DNA from: an uncultured Prevotella sp.
GTDB taxonomy: Bacteria > Bacteroidota > Bacteroidia > Bacteroidales > Bacteroidaceae
Reading direction: 5' to 3'
Assembly (NCBI GenBank): GCA_946405145.1
Contig: CAMJGE010000001.1
Span: 62,001-126,000, forward strand
DNA length: 64,000 nucleotides
Made by a program: the position numbers and the translations under genes. The first letter of the stretch is position 1, and each line of letters opens with the position of its first letter. The notes below the pieces were generated by a model that saw only the letters and a list, made by a program, of their open reading frames with translations, was not told the origin of the DNA and made no database searches. Shown piece after piece: positions 45,376-53,791 of this stretch.

Positions 45376-45794
45376 AGTTGTCCTTTCTTATATTCTAAAA
45401 ACTCATCATAATCTCGGATATAGTCTTCCTTATCATATCCATGAGAGGCCAAGACCATACAGACACTGCCAGAGGAGAAATCATCAAGTGTACGCCAGAT
45501 GCCAGGAACTACTAATATCCCCTGATAGGGACGATTCAAGAGGAACGTACGCTTTACCTCACCATCATCCAGAGTCACGGTAAAGCTACCACTTGCAGCA
45601 ACAATGAGCTGGCTCAGCTCCTTGTGAGCATGAGCACCACGGCTTTCACCGCCTGGCACGTCGTATAGATAATAGCAACGCTTTACCTCAAAAGGCACAT
45701 CTTTGTTATTCTCCACAACAGAAATGTTTCCCTGAGGCGCATGATGCTTACTCAGTTCTATCATTGTGCAGTCATAGACTTTACTTGTTTTCAT
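45372..45794 (-). CDS. fdtA: dTDP-4-keto-6-deoxyglucose 3,4-ketoisomerase
   Basis: This cupin-fold WxcM-like protein (140 aa from the ATG at 45794, [14 protein letters not shown]) carries the HxH motif in [20 protein letters not shown] and [12 protein letters not shown]. It would shift the keto group from C4 to C3 of dTDP-4-keto-6-deoxyglucose before FdtB. An in-frame ATG ten codons upstream exists, but the MKTS start fits the family better and leaves a 14-base overlap with the upstream paralog. Confidence 0.8.
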   Translation of the reverse strand: MKTSKVYDCTMIELSKHHAPQGNISVVENNKDVPFEVKRCYYLYDVPGGESRGAHAHKELSQLIVAASGSFTVTLDDGEVKRTFLLNRPYQGILVVPGIWRTLDDFSSGSVCMVLASHGYDKEDYIRDYDEFLEYKKGQL

Positions 45795-46194
45795 CCTTAT
45801 AACGTTTAAATCCTTCGTAATCACGAATATAATCGTTCACATCATACTTCGTTGATGAAAGCACAAGTGCTAAAGAGTTGGTTGAGAAATTATCCATCTC
45901 ACGCCACAACCCTTTTGGGACATACAGCCCATAGTAGGAACGATTCAAATGAAATATTTGTTTCTCCTTACCATTATCAAGAACGACATCAAAACTGCCC
46001 GACATGGCAACGATGAATTCCTGATTCTCTTTATAGGCATGACCTCCACGATGCTCACCGCCAGGAACGTCATAGATCCAATAGGTGCGCTCAATCTTAA
46101 AAGGGATTTCTTTCATTTCCTCAATGACAGAAAGATTACCTCGAGGGTCAGAAATCTTCGGAAGTTGTATAATTTGTGGTTTATTTATCATCAC
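45781..46194 (-). CDS. FdtA-like cupin protein, diverged copy
   Basis: The 137-aa protein is a clear paralog of the next gene: RGNLSVIEEMKEIPFKIERTYWIYDVPGGEHRGGHAYKENQEFIVAMSG matches it position by position. The HxH pair of FdtA is here HAY, so the second histidine is replaced. It may have a different stereochemical outcome, or work with the other copy. It is sandwiched between wzx and fdtA with overlapping ends. Confidence 0.8.
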   Translation of the reverse strand: MMINKPQIIQLPKISDPRGNLSVIEEMKEIPFKIERTYWIYDVPGGEHRGGHAYKENQEFIVAMSGSFDVVLDNGKEKQIFHLNRSYYGLYVPKGLWREMDNFSTNSLALVLSSTKYDVNDYIRDYEGFKRYKDENK

Positions 46195-47678
46195 TTGTGA
46201 AATATATTCATTTTGGAACGTATATATGCTGTAACATTAAACCGCCTCTGAAGTTCCCTATAAGATAAATATGTAGATAATGCGACAAGAGGGAAACCTA
46301 TTGTATATTTGTATGTAGAGGGAAGTAAAATAACAATGAGCAATATTATTAAGCTTATTAAGAATTGTGGTGCAAAAAAATGCAGAACAGATATGTCGAT
46401 ATTGTAGTTGTATCGTTTATGACAGACTATGGTACATTGGATATAATATAACAAATAATTCACCATAAATGATAGACCAAGACCATTTAAGCCCCATAGG
46501 TGAAAGAACAGAATGTTGAATAATAAAAAGTATATTTCAACACATAATTCATTTATAAAAAACAATTTAGAATCACCTTTGGCGAGAAAAGCAAATCCTA
46601 AACACCATCCTGGTGCTTTTAGGAAAATGCCGAAAACGCCAAATGCTATCATAAATGTAGCCCCTAAGAATTTTGTTGAGTATAAAATAATAATAGCCAA
46701 TTCTCCTAATACAAGGAATGCTGCAATTAATGGTGACAATAACAAAAAGGACAGCTCCATTTGTTGATTTATTGCATTGACAAACTTCTTTTCATCATTG
46801 CCATAGGATGATAATCGAGGAAAATACTCTGTAGCCATTGCCGTAAAGACCATGCCTACATACGTGTTAATCACATTAAAACCAGAATTATAGAGGCCAA
46901 CATCTTCAATGGAGCCTGACCTGCCTATATATATACGTACTAAATATGCACATAGGATGTTGAGAAAGGACTGAACAGAAATAAAAAAACCTAAACTAAG
47001 CATGGTCTTTCCTTCTCTAAGTACTTCTTTGGGTGAAAGATCCACCTTGTCTGTTTTTACTTTTCTTGCATAATATGTTGTCAGAAGCAAGCCTGTTATT
47101 GATGATAAAAGCATAGCAGGTACGATACCTTCATTCCCCCAAATATAGAATAGCGGAATACCAGTAAAAAGCCCAAGAACACTACCAATGATACCAGATT
47201 TTGCCATCATCTTAAAATTGCGAGTGCCTTGAAGAACAACTCCTTGTCCTGATGATATCTGACCTAAAAGGAATGTTATGGAAAGAAATGCAAACGCCAA
47301 TGTATAGTCATAATTGCCAAATGTCAAATTGCTCCAGAATGGGGATAATACTAAACAAACCAACAAGCCTAAAAGACCTGTTCCCCAAACTAGCCGGCGA
47401 AATATAGACACAGTACGGCTAAAATGATATTTGTCACCTGCCGCATAGGACTGGGATACATCTCTTACAGCACTAGTACTCAGTCCTAAATTTGTTGCTG
47501 CTCCTATAAGCCCTGTTGTAGAACCTAACAGACCGGAAATACCCATACCTGTAGGTCCGAGTAATAACGCAACAAACTTGGCGTTTATAATAGATATAAA
47601 AATTTTAAAGATTTGCACCCCCCCAAAAAGCGAGGTGGTTTTTAGACCTTCTTTAAAATCTTCGTAATCTTCCTTCAT
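46191..47678 (-). CDS. wzx: Polysaccharide flippase (Wzx family)
   Basis: The 495-aa protein has about 12-14 hydrophobic helices and starts with a short cytoplasmic segment followed by GLKTTSLFGGVQIFKIFISIINAKFVALLLGPTGMGI, typical of O-antigen translocases that flip lipid-linked repeat units across the inner membrane. It is the first gene of the minus-strand Fdt cassette and has its own promoter. It may supply the flippase function missing from the plus-strand operon. Confidence 0.88.
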   Translation of the reverse strand: MKEDYEDFKEGLKTTSLFGGVQIFKIFISIINAKFVALLLGPTGMGISGLLGSTTGLIGAATNLGLSTSAVRDVSQSYAAGDKYHFSRTVSIFRRLVWGTGLLGLLVCLVLSPFWSNLTFGNYDYTLAFAFLSITFLLGQISSGQGVVLQGTRNFKMMAKSGIIGSVLGLFTGIPLFYIWGNEGIVPAMLLSSITGLLLTTYYARKVKTDKVDLSPKEVLREGKTMLSLGFFISVQSFLNILCAYLVRIYIGRSGSIEDVGLYNSGFNVINTYVGMVFTAMATEYFPRLSSYGNDEKKFVNAINQQMELSFLLLSPLIAAFLVLGELAIIILYSTKFLGATFMIAFGVFGIFLKAPGWCLGFAFLAKGDSKLFFINELCVEIYFLLFNILFFHLWGLNGLGLSFMVNYLLYYIQCTIVCHKRYNYNIDISVLHFFAPQFLISLIILLIVILLPSTYKYTIGFPLVALSTYLSYRELQRRFNVTAYIRSKMNIFHK

Positions 47679-48002
47679 GCTTGATTTGAAATTGCCTTTT
47701 GTAAGCAGTCATTTCTTCTTTTGTTTGCAAAAGTAAGATTTATTTTTGAATTTAGCAAAGATTTCAGCAAGTTTTTGTAGAAATCATTCAAAAATGTTCT
47801 TTATTTCAAAAAAGTTATCCCAACCATCCAACCTTCCTTGTCATAGAACCCACTGAAAAAGTGGCTCCTTTTCGGGCGGAATTACACAAATTAACACTGT
47901 TGTAAGGTTGCCAATTGATCAAAATGGCAACAATTTTGCAAATTGTTTAAAGTTTTTACTTTACGGACCGATTTTTGGAGGAAAATGGCTTTTTAGGACC
48001 AT
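47679..48002. other. Gene-free stretch upstream of wzx
   Basis: The first ~80 bases hold the wzx promoter. The rest shows no coding frame. It contains a 7-bp inverted repeat GTTGCCA/TGGCAAC (47907-47913 and 47925-47931) and CCACT/AGTGG around 47850-47865. These may belong to the non-coding end of the neighbouring IS remnant. Confidence 0.5.
47728..47759 (-). promoter_or_regulatory. Promoter of the wzx-fdt cassette
   Basis: On the minus strand TTTG (47759-47756) is followed after 20 bp by TACTTTTG (47735-47728), an excellent match to the Bacteroidetes consensus. Confidence 0.7.
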
Positions 48003-48380
48003 TTATCCCTTAAATTTCAATATTTTCTGGATATTCGACATATAGATGGCCACGGCGGTCTGCATCGTCATACTTTCAATGCCGTACGAGATGTTCTGTT
48101 TCATGCCCAAGTCGTTCTTCAGATGTGCGTTGAGCGGTTCTATTCGTTTTCGCTTCTTCATCTTCTGCTTAAACTCGGGAGTCTTCTCAAACTCGATTTG
48201 CTCCTTGTGAGTATCAGAGAGAATCGTAACACAGTATGTCTTCGACTTTCCCCCTTTGTAACATCCTTCACGCAGCGGACAGTCTTTGCATTTATTTACA
48301 TCAAAACGATATTTTATAAACCCATTTTTAAAGCGCTGTATAATTTTCCCGTTTACATCTGTCTTTTTCTCCAGGCAAGA
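48003..48380 (-). pseudogene. IS1182-like transposase, C-terminal remnant
   Basis: Reading the minus strand, an open stretch of 125 codons ends at TAA 48003-48005 and begins right after an in-frame TAG (48381-48383). It contains KCKDCPLREGCYKGGKSKTY, the Cys-rich segment, then KKRKRIEPLNAHLKNDLGM and MQTAVAIYMSNIQKIL, matching the C-terminal end of IS1182/IS5-group DDE transposases. The N-terminal two thirds, including the first catalytic Asp residues, are missing, and no start codon fits. It is an inactive relic between the Fdt cassette and the GT4 gene. Confidence 0.8.
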
Positions 48381-48455
48381 CTAAGAGTGCACTTGGCTTT
48401 TACCTAATACGGAATGTGGGAATATATCCTACTACATAGTTATCCCCTAGAAAAA

Positions 48456-49520
48456 TCATTTAATTAAGAAAGTGCATGACTGTTTTAGGAAATCCGCTAA
48501 TAACTGATACACGCTTTCGTCGCTGTAATATTTTTTAAAATGCAATCGTGCTGCGTTTCTGTTATCGTAATTCTTGTTATTTGTTATATCTTGCAGTACT
48601 TTAATAAATTCTTCAGCTGTATTGCAAAGTTTCATGCACTCGGGATTGATGATGTACCCTTCAAAGGCTTCTTGCGTCCCAACAATGGTTTTGCCATACA
48701 TTAACGCTTCGGCAGTCTTTGTCTTCATGCCTGATCCACTATAGATGGGTGAAATGACTACTTTGCTTCTGTGATAGTACTCGGCAATATCCTCTACGAA
48801 GCCTATGACATGTATCCTTTCTGAAAGATGTTTAAAAGGATAAGTGTCCATGTTGTTGCCTATAATGTAGAGAGTACCAGAAATGTGGGGCATGACTTGA
48901 TCAATGAACCACTGCACACCCTCGGTGTTTGGAGCAAAGCAAGAACCCAGAAACAAATAGTCAATGTCTTTTGGTATAGGGCTCTGAGGCTCTTCATAAT
49001 TATCTTTAAAAGATGTGGGCAGTATGAAGTCTGCACAGCGTTTGTAGTGTTGTCCTAATGCTGCAGAGTCACGTTCATTAAGAGTGATAACCATATCAGA
49101 CAACTTGGTGCAGAGCTGTTCGCTTCGAAGTACCTTTAACAAATAATAAAGGCCTGTCAGTTTTTTCTTGTTGCACAGATAAGAAAAATAGTCAATCTCA
49201 GCATTGTGGAAAAATGTGATAACGGGTATCTGCGCTGTGTTCTTGATAAATTTGACATAGCTTCCATAAAGTGACTGTGATACGAAAGCGAAATCATAAT
49301 CATTGGTAGACAACTTCTGACGTAGTTCTTTCAATTTGCTGTTTGTTACACCGATTCCCAGACGTAGCTTCGACCTCAGAGATGTGTAGCGGAAATCAGG
49401 TGAGAAATAATCTACCTGGGCATTACTATATCGCTCAAGCAGTTTTTGGTTGCGCAATTCAATTCTATCTCCTCCATTTCGAGGATGCAGCATTTGTGGA
49501 CCTATATACAAAATTTTCAT
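48456..49520 (-). CDS. Family 4 glycosyltransferase
   Basis: The 354-aa GT-B enzyme begins MKILYIGPQMLHPRNGGDRIELRN and its C-terminal donor-binding domain contains VISPIYSGSGMKTKTAEALMYGKTIVGTQEAFEGY, the usual GT4 pattern with a conserved Glu-rich loop. It is a cytoplasmic enzyme, perhaps adding a late sugar in the repeat unit. The gene is monocistronic, just beside the IS remnant and away from the main operon. Confidence 0.87.
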   Translation of the reverse strand: MKILYIGPQMLHPRNGGDRIELRNQKLLERYSNAQVDYFSPDFRYTSLRSKLRLGIGVTNSKLKELRQKLSTNDYDFAFVSQSLYGSYVKFIKNTAQIPVITFFHNAEIDYFSYLCNKKKLTGLYYLLKVLRSEQLCTKLSDMVITLNERDSAALGQHYKRCADFILPTSFKDNYEEPQSPIPKDIDYLFLGSCFAPNTEGVQWFIDQVMPHISGTLYIIGNNMDTYPFKHLSERIHVIGFVEDIAEYYHRSKVVISPIYSGSGMKTKTAEALMYGKTIVGTQEAFEGYIINPECMKLCNTAEEFIKVLQDITNNKNYDNRNAARLHFKKYYSDESVYQLLADFLKQSCTFLIK

Positions 49521-49573
49521 CTTGGTAGTCTTTGAAATCTCTATTAAAACATAATCACGTATAAAAATATGTG

Positions 49574-49581
49574 CAAAGATA
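49574..49581 (-). promoter_or_regulatory. -7 promoter box of the GT4 gene
   Basis: TATCTTTG on the minus strand, 53 bp upstream of the start; TTTG lies 22 bp further upstream (49607-49604). Confidence 0.6.
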
Positions 49582-49742
49582 CAATTTATTTTTTGATAAT
49601 TACCAAAATGATGTCTTATTTTGCAATCGTTCGTTTAATTATATATAACAACGACGCATTAACGACGCTATAATATTGGAGTTCATAGAAGTCGTAAGTA
49701 TTTAATAGCTTAACCTGCACATTCTCTTGACAGAACACAGAA

Positions 49743-49822
49743 TTACACTTTTCCAATACAAATTAATCCATTTTCTTACACTTTTCCAATGTCATAATGG
49801 CATGAAAATTACATTTTTCCAA
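49743..49822. repeat. Three direct repeats at exact 33-bp spacing
   Basis: TTACACTTTTCCAAT occurs at 49743-49757 and 49776-49790, and TTACATTTTTCCAA at 49809-49822. The starts are exactly 33 bp (about three helical turns) apart and the spacers are unrelated. The pattern suggests protein-binding sites; the ends of IS21-type elements carry similar multiple terminal repeats. Confidence 0.8.
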
Positions 49823-49852
49823 GAATGTATACTGCACTCTTTCAGCAGACAC

Positions 49853-49896
49853 AGAAATTTAGCGTGCAGACAAGAAGGTCTGCACGCTAAATTTCT
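49853..49896. terminator. Terminator after the first LruC-domain gene
   Basis: A perfect 18-bp inverted repeat (49853-49870 and 49879-49896, core TTTAGCGTGCAGA) with an 8-nt loop lies 21 bases beyond the stop of the minus-strand LruC gene. Confidence 0.8.
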
Positions 49897-49916
49897 ATAG
49901 GATATTGCTTAGTATT

Positions 49917-52046
49917 CTATTCTGGTTTAAGATACCAATCAGCACTATAGGTTCCGCCAGAGATTGACCAATCTAAGAAACCTGGGAAGAACTGGTCGAT
50001 AGGAATACTCTCATTCTCACGCTTCAGAATCGTCTCCTTAAATGCGTTGATGTCAGCATTCTTCAGGTAGAAAGCAAACGGATAGTTACCTTGACGAACA
50101 AAGAACAACCCATGGATTTGATCTGAGCAGTCGTCATCTTTTCCAAAATAACTGGTATTCATTTGGGTCGTTGGTGCCTCCATTGGGATATGAACCTCCC
50201 AGTTCTGGGTACCTTCAGAGCGATAGATGAATGGTTGAATAGAAGCCATCTTGCTTGATGAGTCTAAAGCTGTATTATATGTCAGTTCGAGGATATAGGT
50301 GGTACCAATCTCCGCCTTGATATCATCAGTCAAATAATAAACTGCTCTATCCTTGACGAATGAAGCTTCTTCTGCAACAGTCGATCCTGGCGCAATCTTC
50401 TTCATAGCAATACTCTTGGGATTAACCTGCGTATTCAGTGTCAAGCCCAGACCACTAGTCAACTCCACATAGTTCTGATAGGTAGTCAGATAGAAAGTCT
50501 CCTTAATAATCTTACCATTGCTATCGAACTCTCTTTCATGTTTAGCGTTGACCACAGCATCATTAAGGTCATAGTCTCCCTTACTTGGCCACTTATCCTC
50601 AAAAGCATAGACACCTGTTGTTGAAGATTTCTTGTTTGCAATTTCTGGTAAAGGAGCAAAAACACCAACTGGCTTCAAAGCGAAAATCAGATCGTCGAAA
50701 TCTGTATCGTCCATTGCATCCTCAAACGAGATAATCGTATAATTATCGCCATTTTTAGTTTTATAACTGAACTTTGCACCGCGACTTTCGCCATTTTGTA
50801 TAGGGCATTTATATGATTCACTATTTCTCGGTCTACCGACAGAAAGGCCTTCTGTTGTGGAGCTCCATATGTTGTATGTAGTATTCCAATATTTGTCCTT
50901 TCCATTATTATCACACAAGATAGAGTATGGATTGCCTTGCGCAGCCCATCCCTGAGTCTTCAAAATAAAACCAATTCTTGTTCCTTTGGGGAATACCTTG
51001 GTTGCACCCGTCTTATCATTGTTGGCAATGTTAGGATAATACATCAGTTGAACTACATCACCACGGTTTACACCAATATTTCCATTATAGCTCTTTAATT
51101 TTTTTTCAGTAGCTCTAGCCCATTGGCCATCCTGTGTATTAGGGAATAGCATGATTATATTTATATCCATCGGATTGGTGGGCTTTTTGTCATCAGTATA
51201 ATAATAATAACCTAACGTAGAATTCCAGCACGTACTTCCGCCCAAAAGTGTAAAGGTAACCTCTGAATCCTGAGTAAGAAGAAGGTCGGGATAAGAACTA
51301 TATTCATCATTCATAGTGCTGCCAGATACAAACGCAGAACCCACAGCAGCATACAAGCCCTCCATTTCTTCTTCACTAATAACCAACTTTGAATCGGCAG
51401 TTGCCTTGTCAAGCAGATAGTCTGGACAACCAGAAGCAGAGTTCCATGTACCTAACCAGTTCTTCCAATCGTTATACACTCTCTCTTTTACGCCACCAAT
51501 AGTATTCGTCAGATTGAGTTTTGACATATTGTTTGTAGATTCACCAGGTCCTTCAGCACGAGTAGCTGCACGAGCCGCATAAACCTTATGCCCCTCAGCT
51601 ACAACTGAAGCTGCACCATCCTTCACATCAGCCTCTAACAGCATCATGCCTGTAAAAAAGTTACCAGTAGCAATATACAAATGCTTTGCATATGCGGGCA
51701 ATTCTACCACAGCATTAAACTTTCCATTATTCTCAGTATAGTCTTCATAAATCGGACTCACGTTCTCGTTCCACAGATCATCTGGAGCATCCTCTTGAAT
51801 AATAAAAGGATTCTCTGTATAAATACCGAAGAATACGGGACCATAAGTCTTAATGGCAGAATAATCTACACTGAGGTTTACTTTCTGTACTGTAGAAAAG
51901 TCGAACGAATTAGGAACTTTCACCGCAGGTTCTTCTTCTGTGGAGCCAGGACCTTCATACTTAGACTTGTCAACACACGCCGCCAACAAAACAGCAAGGC
52001 TAAATCCCAAACAAGCCTTCCTAAAAATACTACTAAAACTAACCAT
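49917..52046 (-). CDS. LruC-domain lipoprotein (709 aa)
   Basis: The protein starts with a lipoprotein signal (lipobox LLAAC, Cys24) and is probably surface-exposed or periplasmic. The middle contains the acidic pattern DDTDFDDLIFALKPVG (DUF4114-like), and the C-terminal third has the LruC/DUF4842 signature YAFEDKWPSKGDYDLNDAVVNAKHERE, with Asp/Asn residues that may bind calcium. A shared design with the gene at 54881 (acidic motif, then LruC domain) shows they belong to one family. Function is unknown; members have been linked to outer-surface structures of Bacteroidetes. It has its own promoter and terminator. Confidence 0.82.
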   Translation of the reverse strand: MVSFSSIFRKACLGFSLAVLLAACVDKSKYEGPGSTEEEPAVKVPNSFDFSTVQKVNLSVDYSAIKTYGPVFFGIYTENPFIIQEDAPDDLWNENVSPIYEDYTENNGKFNAVVELPAYAKHLYIATGNFFTGMMLLEADVKDGAASVVAEGHKVYAARAATRAEGPGESTNNMSKLNLTNTIGGVKERVYNDWKNWLGTWNSASGCPDYLLDKATADSKLVISEEEMEGLYAAVGSAFVSGSTMNDEYSSYPDLLLTQDSEVTFTLLGGSTCWNSTLGYYYYTDDKKPTNPMDINIIMLFPNTQDGQWARATEKKLKSYNGNIGVNRGDVVQLMYYPNIANNDKTGATKVFPKGTRIGFILKTQGWAAQGNPYSILCDNNGKDKYWNTTYNIWSSTTEGLSVGRPRNSESYKCPIQNGESRGAKFSYKTKNGDNYTIISFEDAMDDTDFDDLIFALKPVGVFAPLPEIANKKSSTTGVYAFEDKWPSKGDYDLNDAVVNAKHEREFDSNGKIIKETFYLTTYQNYVELTSGLGLTLNTQVNPKSIAMKKIAPGSTVAEEASFVKDRAVYYLTDDIKAEIGTTYILELTYNTALDSSSKMASIQPFIYRSEGTQNWEVHIPMEAPTTQMNTSYFGKDDDCSDQIHGLFFVRQGNYPFAFYLKNADINAFKETILKRENESIPIDQFFPGFLDWSISGGTYSADWYLKPE

Positions 52047-52070
52047 AACTAATATTTACTATTAATGCCG

Positions 52071-52102
52071 CAAAGATAAGAAATAAATGTGAAAAATGCA
52101 AA
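52071..52102 (-). promoter_or_regulatory. Promoter of the first LruC-domain gene
   Basis: On the minus strand TTTG (52102-52099), a 20-bp gap, then TATCTTTG (52078-52071), 24 bp upstream of the ATG. Confidence 0.7.
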
Positions 52103-52138
52103 TAATTATCAATTTACTTTCTACTCCCCACCACATAA

Positions 52139-52302
52139 CGCATATTTATGCAAATTGAAAAACGACGATTTTTAATAACTAATTGACTTTACTATATAAT
52201 TATATAGTAAAAATTTCATAGGCATAAAACAATTACTGGTAGGTTTACTAGTAAATCCCGATAAAAAGTATGTATAAATATGCGACCGTGCATAAATATA
52301 CG
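52139..52302. repeat. Three 13-bp GCATAAATATRCG-type repeats
   Basis: CGCATATTTATGC at 52139-52151 is the inverted form. GTATAAATATGCG (52272-52284) and GCATAAATATACG (52290-52302) are direct copies 18 bp apart. They resemble iterons or operator sites. Confidence 0.65.
52188..52211. repeat. 24-bp perfect AT palindrome, with a related 12-bp palindrome nearby
   Basis: The sequence from 52188 is TTTACTATATAA followed by its exact reverse complement. A shorter palindrome TTTACTAGTAAA at 52244-52255 has the same TTTACTA arms, so both may be bound by one dimeric regulator. Confidence 0.75.
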
Positions 52303-52317
52303 GCATTAAGACTAGTT

Positions 52318-52379
52318 ATCACCCTCACTCCTCTCTCACTTCACCCTCACTTTTCCCCCACTTTACCTTCACTCCCCCA
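52318..52379. repeat. CACCCTCACT-type pyrimidine repeat tract
   Basis: Imperfect copies of TCACCCTCACT, CTCACTTCACCCTCACTT and CACTTTACCTTCACT run in tandem. The complementary GAGTGAGGGTA motif reappears just after the VapE gene (53764-53791), so the gene is bracketed by related repeats. Confidence 0.7.
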
Positions 52380-52430
52380 TACAAGAAAACACAAATTGAT
52401 TTGTTAAATTCATATTTTGAGGCATTAAAA

Positions 52431-52462
52431 TTTGCCCACACAAAAGAAATGTTGTATCTTTG
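52431..52462 (+). promoter_or_regulatory. Promoter of the VapE gene
   Basis: TTTG (52431-52434), 20-bp gap, TATCTTTG (52455-52462). A leader of about 65 nt precedes the ATG at 52534. Confidence 0.7.
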
Positions 52463-52533
52463 CACCGCATTTAAGACTAAGGAAAAGGAATTAAGGAAGA
52501 GGACTAAAAAAATTAACTTAATTTTATTTTTCT

Positions 52534-53748
52534 ATGAATCAGACGATTCTTATTAACGGAGAGACTCTTGGAGACTCTCAAGAGGGAATGCTCACTATTG
52601 AACTGTACCTCACAACAAAGTATTTATTCCGCCGAAACGTACTTAGCGGTAAGGTGGAATATGCGGTCAGACCTGCAGAGAGTCAGGATCCTCAGTGGGA
52701 GATTCTGACTCAACCAGCCCTTAACAGCATTATTATCCGTGCCAAGCGTGACAACATCCGCAAGAAAGGTTCTCCGAAGTCGGACATCGTGGAGTATATC
52801 AACTCCAACGAGATCGACACCTTCGACCCCATTGCCGATTATTTGGAGCATCTGCCTCAATGGGATGGAGAGAACCATGTGGCAAAACTTTTCAATCGGC
52901 TACCTGGCTTGGATTCTGAGCTGATGGGCTATCTGGCGACCTGGCTCCGCTCGGCTGTAGCACATTGGCTTCAGATGGACACCCTTCATGGCAACGAGTG
53001 CGTCCCAACCCTAATCGGTGCTCAGAATTGTGGAAAAACAACATTTTTCAGACGCCTGCTCCCTCCTCATCTGCAAATGTACTATTTGGATCACCTGAAC
53101 CTGTCGAACAAGTTCGACAAGGAAATGGCTTTGACAAGTGACTTGTTTGTGAACCTTGACGAACTGGATGCCATCCCAGACAGTCAGCAAGCCTCACTAA
53201 AACAGACACTCAGTAAGAATAAGGTAAACGGACGTCCCATCTATGGAGCTTCACAGGAAGACCGCCCTCGTTATGCTTCATTTGTGGCTACAACTAACAC
53301 TCTTCATCCGCTGAAAGATCCCACTGGCTCGCGCCGATTTATCTGCATCAGGATTCCTGATGGCAAATATATTGACAACACTGGTGAGATTGACTATGGG
53401 CAGCTGTATGCTCAGGTGCTGCATGAACTCAGGGTACAGAAGTCGCCTTATTGGTTCAACAACGAAGAGGTAAACCGTATTCAGGAGCTGAACAAAGACT
53501 TTATGGAGCAGAAGGACATAGCCGAAATCGTGAATATCTGCTTCCGCAAACCGAATCCTGAAGAAGTGGGCCAATCGATGAATAGTGACAAACTGTTGGA
53601 AATCATCACTAAGCACTATCCTACGGTGAAGAAAACGACTGGCACTAGAGTCTATTTAGGCAAAGCTATGCGTGCACTTGGGTATGCCTTTACAGAGCGT
53701 GGACATATATCCTACTACAAAGTCATTCCCCTAAAGACCATCGCTTGA
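52534..53748 (+). CDS. VapE-family phage/plasmid-type helicase with DUF3874-like C-terminus
   Basis: The 404-aa protein has a P-loop GAQNCGKT (162-169), Walker B LFVNLDELD (204-212), sensor ATTNT (252-256) and an Arg finger-like DPTGSRRF (262-269), as in virulence-associated protein E, a helicase related to SF3 enzymes. The C-terminal ~80 residues (EVGQSMNSDKLLEIITKHYPTVKKTTGTRVYLGKAMRALGY) look like DUF3874. The primase-like VirE_N domain found in longer relatives is absent. No integrase, capsid or replication initiator adjoins, so it is a solitary gene of mobile-element type. Bracketing repeats are listed separately. Confidence 0.85.
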   Translation: MNQTILINGETLGDSQEGMLTIELYLTTKYLFRRNVLSGKVEYAVRPAESQDPQWEILTQPALNSIIIRAKRDNIRKKGSPKSDIVEYINSNEIDTFDPIADYLEHLPQWDGENHVAKLFNRLPGLDSELMGYLATWLRSAVAHWLQMDTLHGNECVPTLIGAQNCGKTTFFRRLLPPHLQMYYLDHLNLSNKFDKEMALTSDLFVNLDELDAIPDSQQASLKQTLSKNKVNGRPIYGASQEDRPRYASFVATTNTLHPLKDPTGSRRFICIRIPDGKYIDNTGEIDYGQLYAQVLHELRVQKSPYWFNNEEVNRIQELNKDFMEQKDIAEIVNICFRKPNPEEVGQSMNSDKLLEIITKHYPTVKKTTGTRVYLGKAMRALGYAFTERGHISYYKVIPLKTIA

Positions 53749-53766
53749 GGGTCGAGTGGGAGACGA

Positions 53767-53791
53767 GTGAGGGTAAATCATCTACCCTCAC
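53767..53791 (+). terminator. Hairpin after the VapE gene
   Basis: GTGAGGGTA (53767-53775) pairs with TACCCTCAC (53783-53791) around a 7-nt loop, 18 bases past the stop. A second small hairpin, GCCCTT/AAGGGC, follows at 53801-53817. Neither has a long T-run, so termination is only possible; they are also copies of the CACCCTCAC repeat. Confidence 0.45.

Larger units (their letters stand above)
49521..49916. other. Intergenic stretch with promoter, repeats and a terminator
   Basis: No coding frame was found. From right to left on the minus strand it holds the terminator of the LruC gene, three 33-bp-spaced repeats and the promoter of the GT4 gene; each is listed separately. A GACGCATTAACGACGC direct repeat of ACGACGC lies near 49650-49670. 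Confidence 0.6.
52047..52533. other. Repeat-rich divergent intergenic region before the VapE gene
   Basis: This 487-bp stretch has no gene. It holds the LruC promoter, palindromes and direct repeats at 52139-52302, a pyrimidine-rich tract at 52318-52379, and the VapE promoter. The high density of repeats is unlike the other spacers in the window. Confidence 0.7.

Noticed and set aside
49743..49822. Small CRISPR array
   Set aside because: There are only three 14-15-bp repeats, the third imperfect, with 18-bp spacers, and no cas genes; too short for a CRISPR repeat-spacer unit.
52318..52379. Tandem repeat encoding a protein
   Set aside because: No reading frame of useful length with a start codon passes through the pyrimidine tract.
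52534..53748. Prophage or integrative element
   Set aside because: Only a VapE-type gene is present; no integrase, capsid, terminase or attachment repeats could be found in the neighbourhood.
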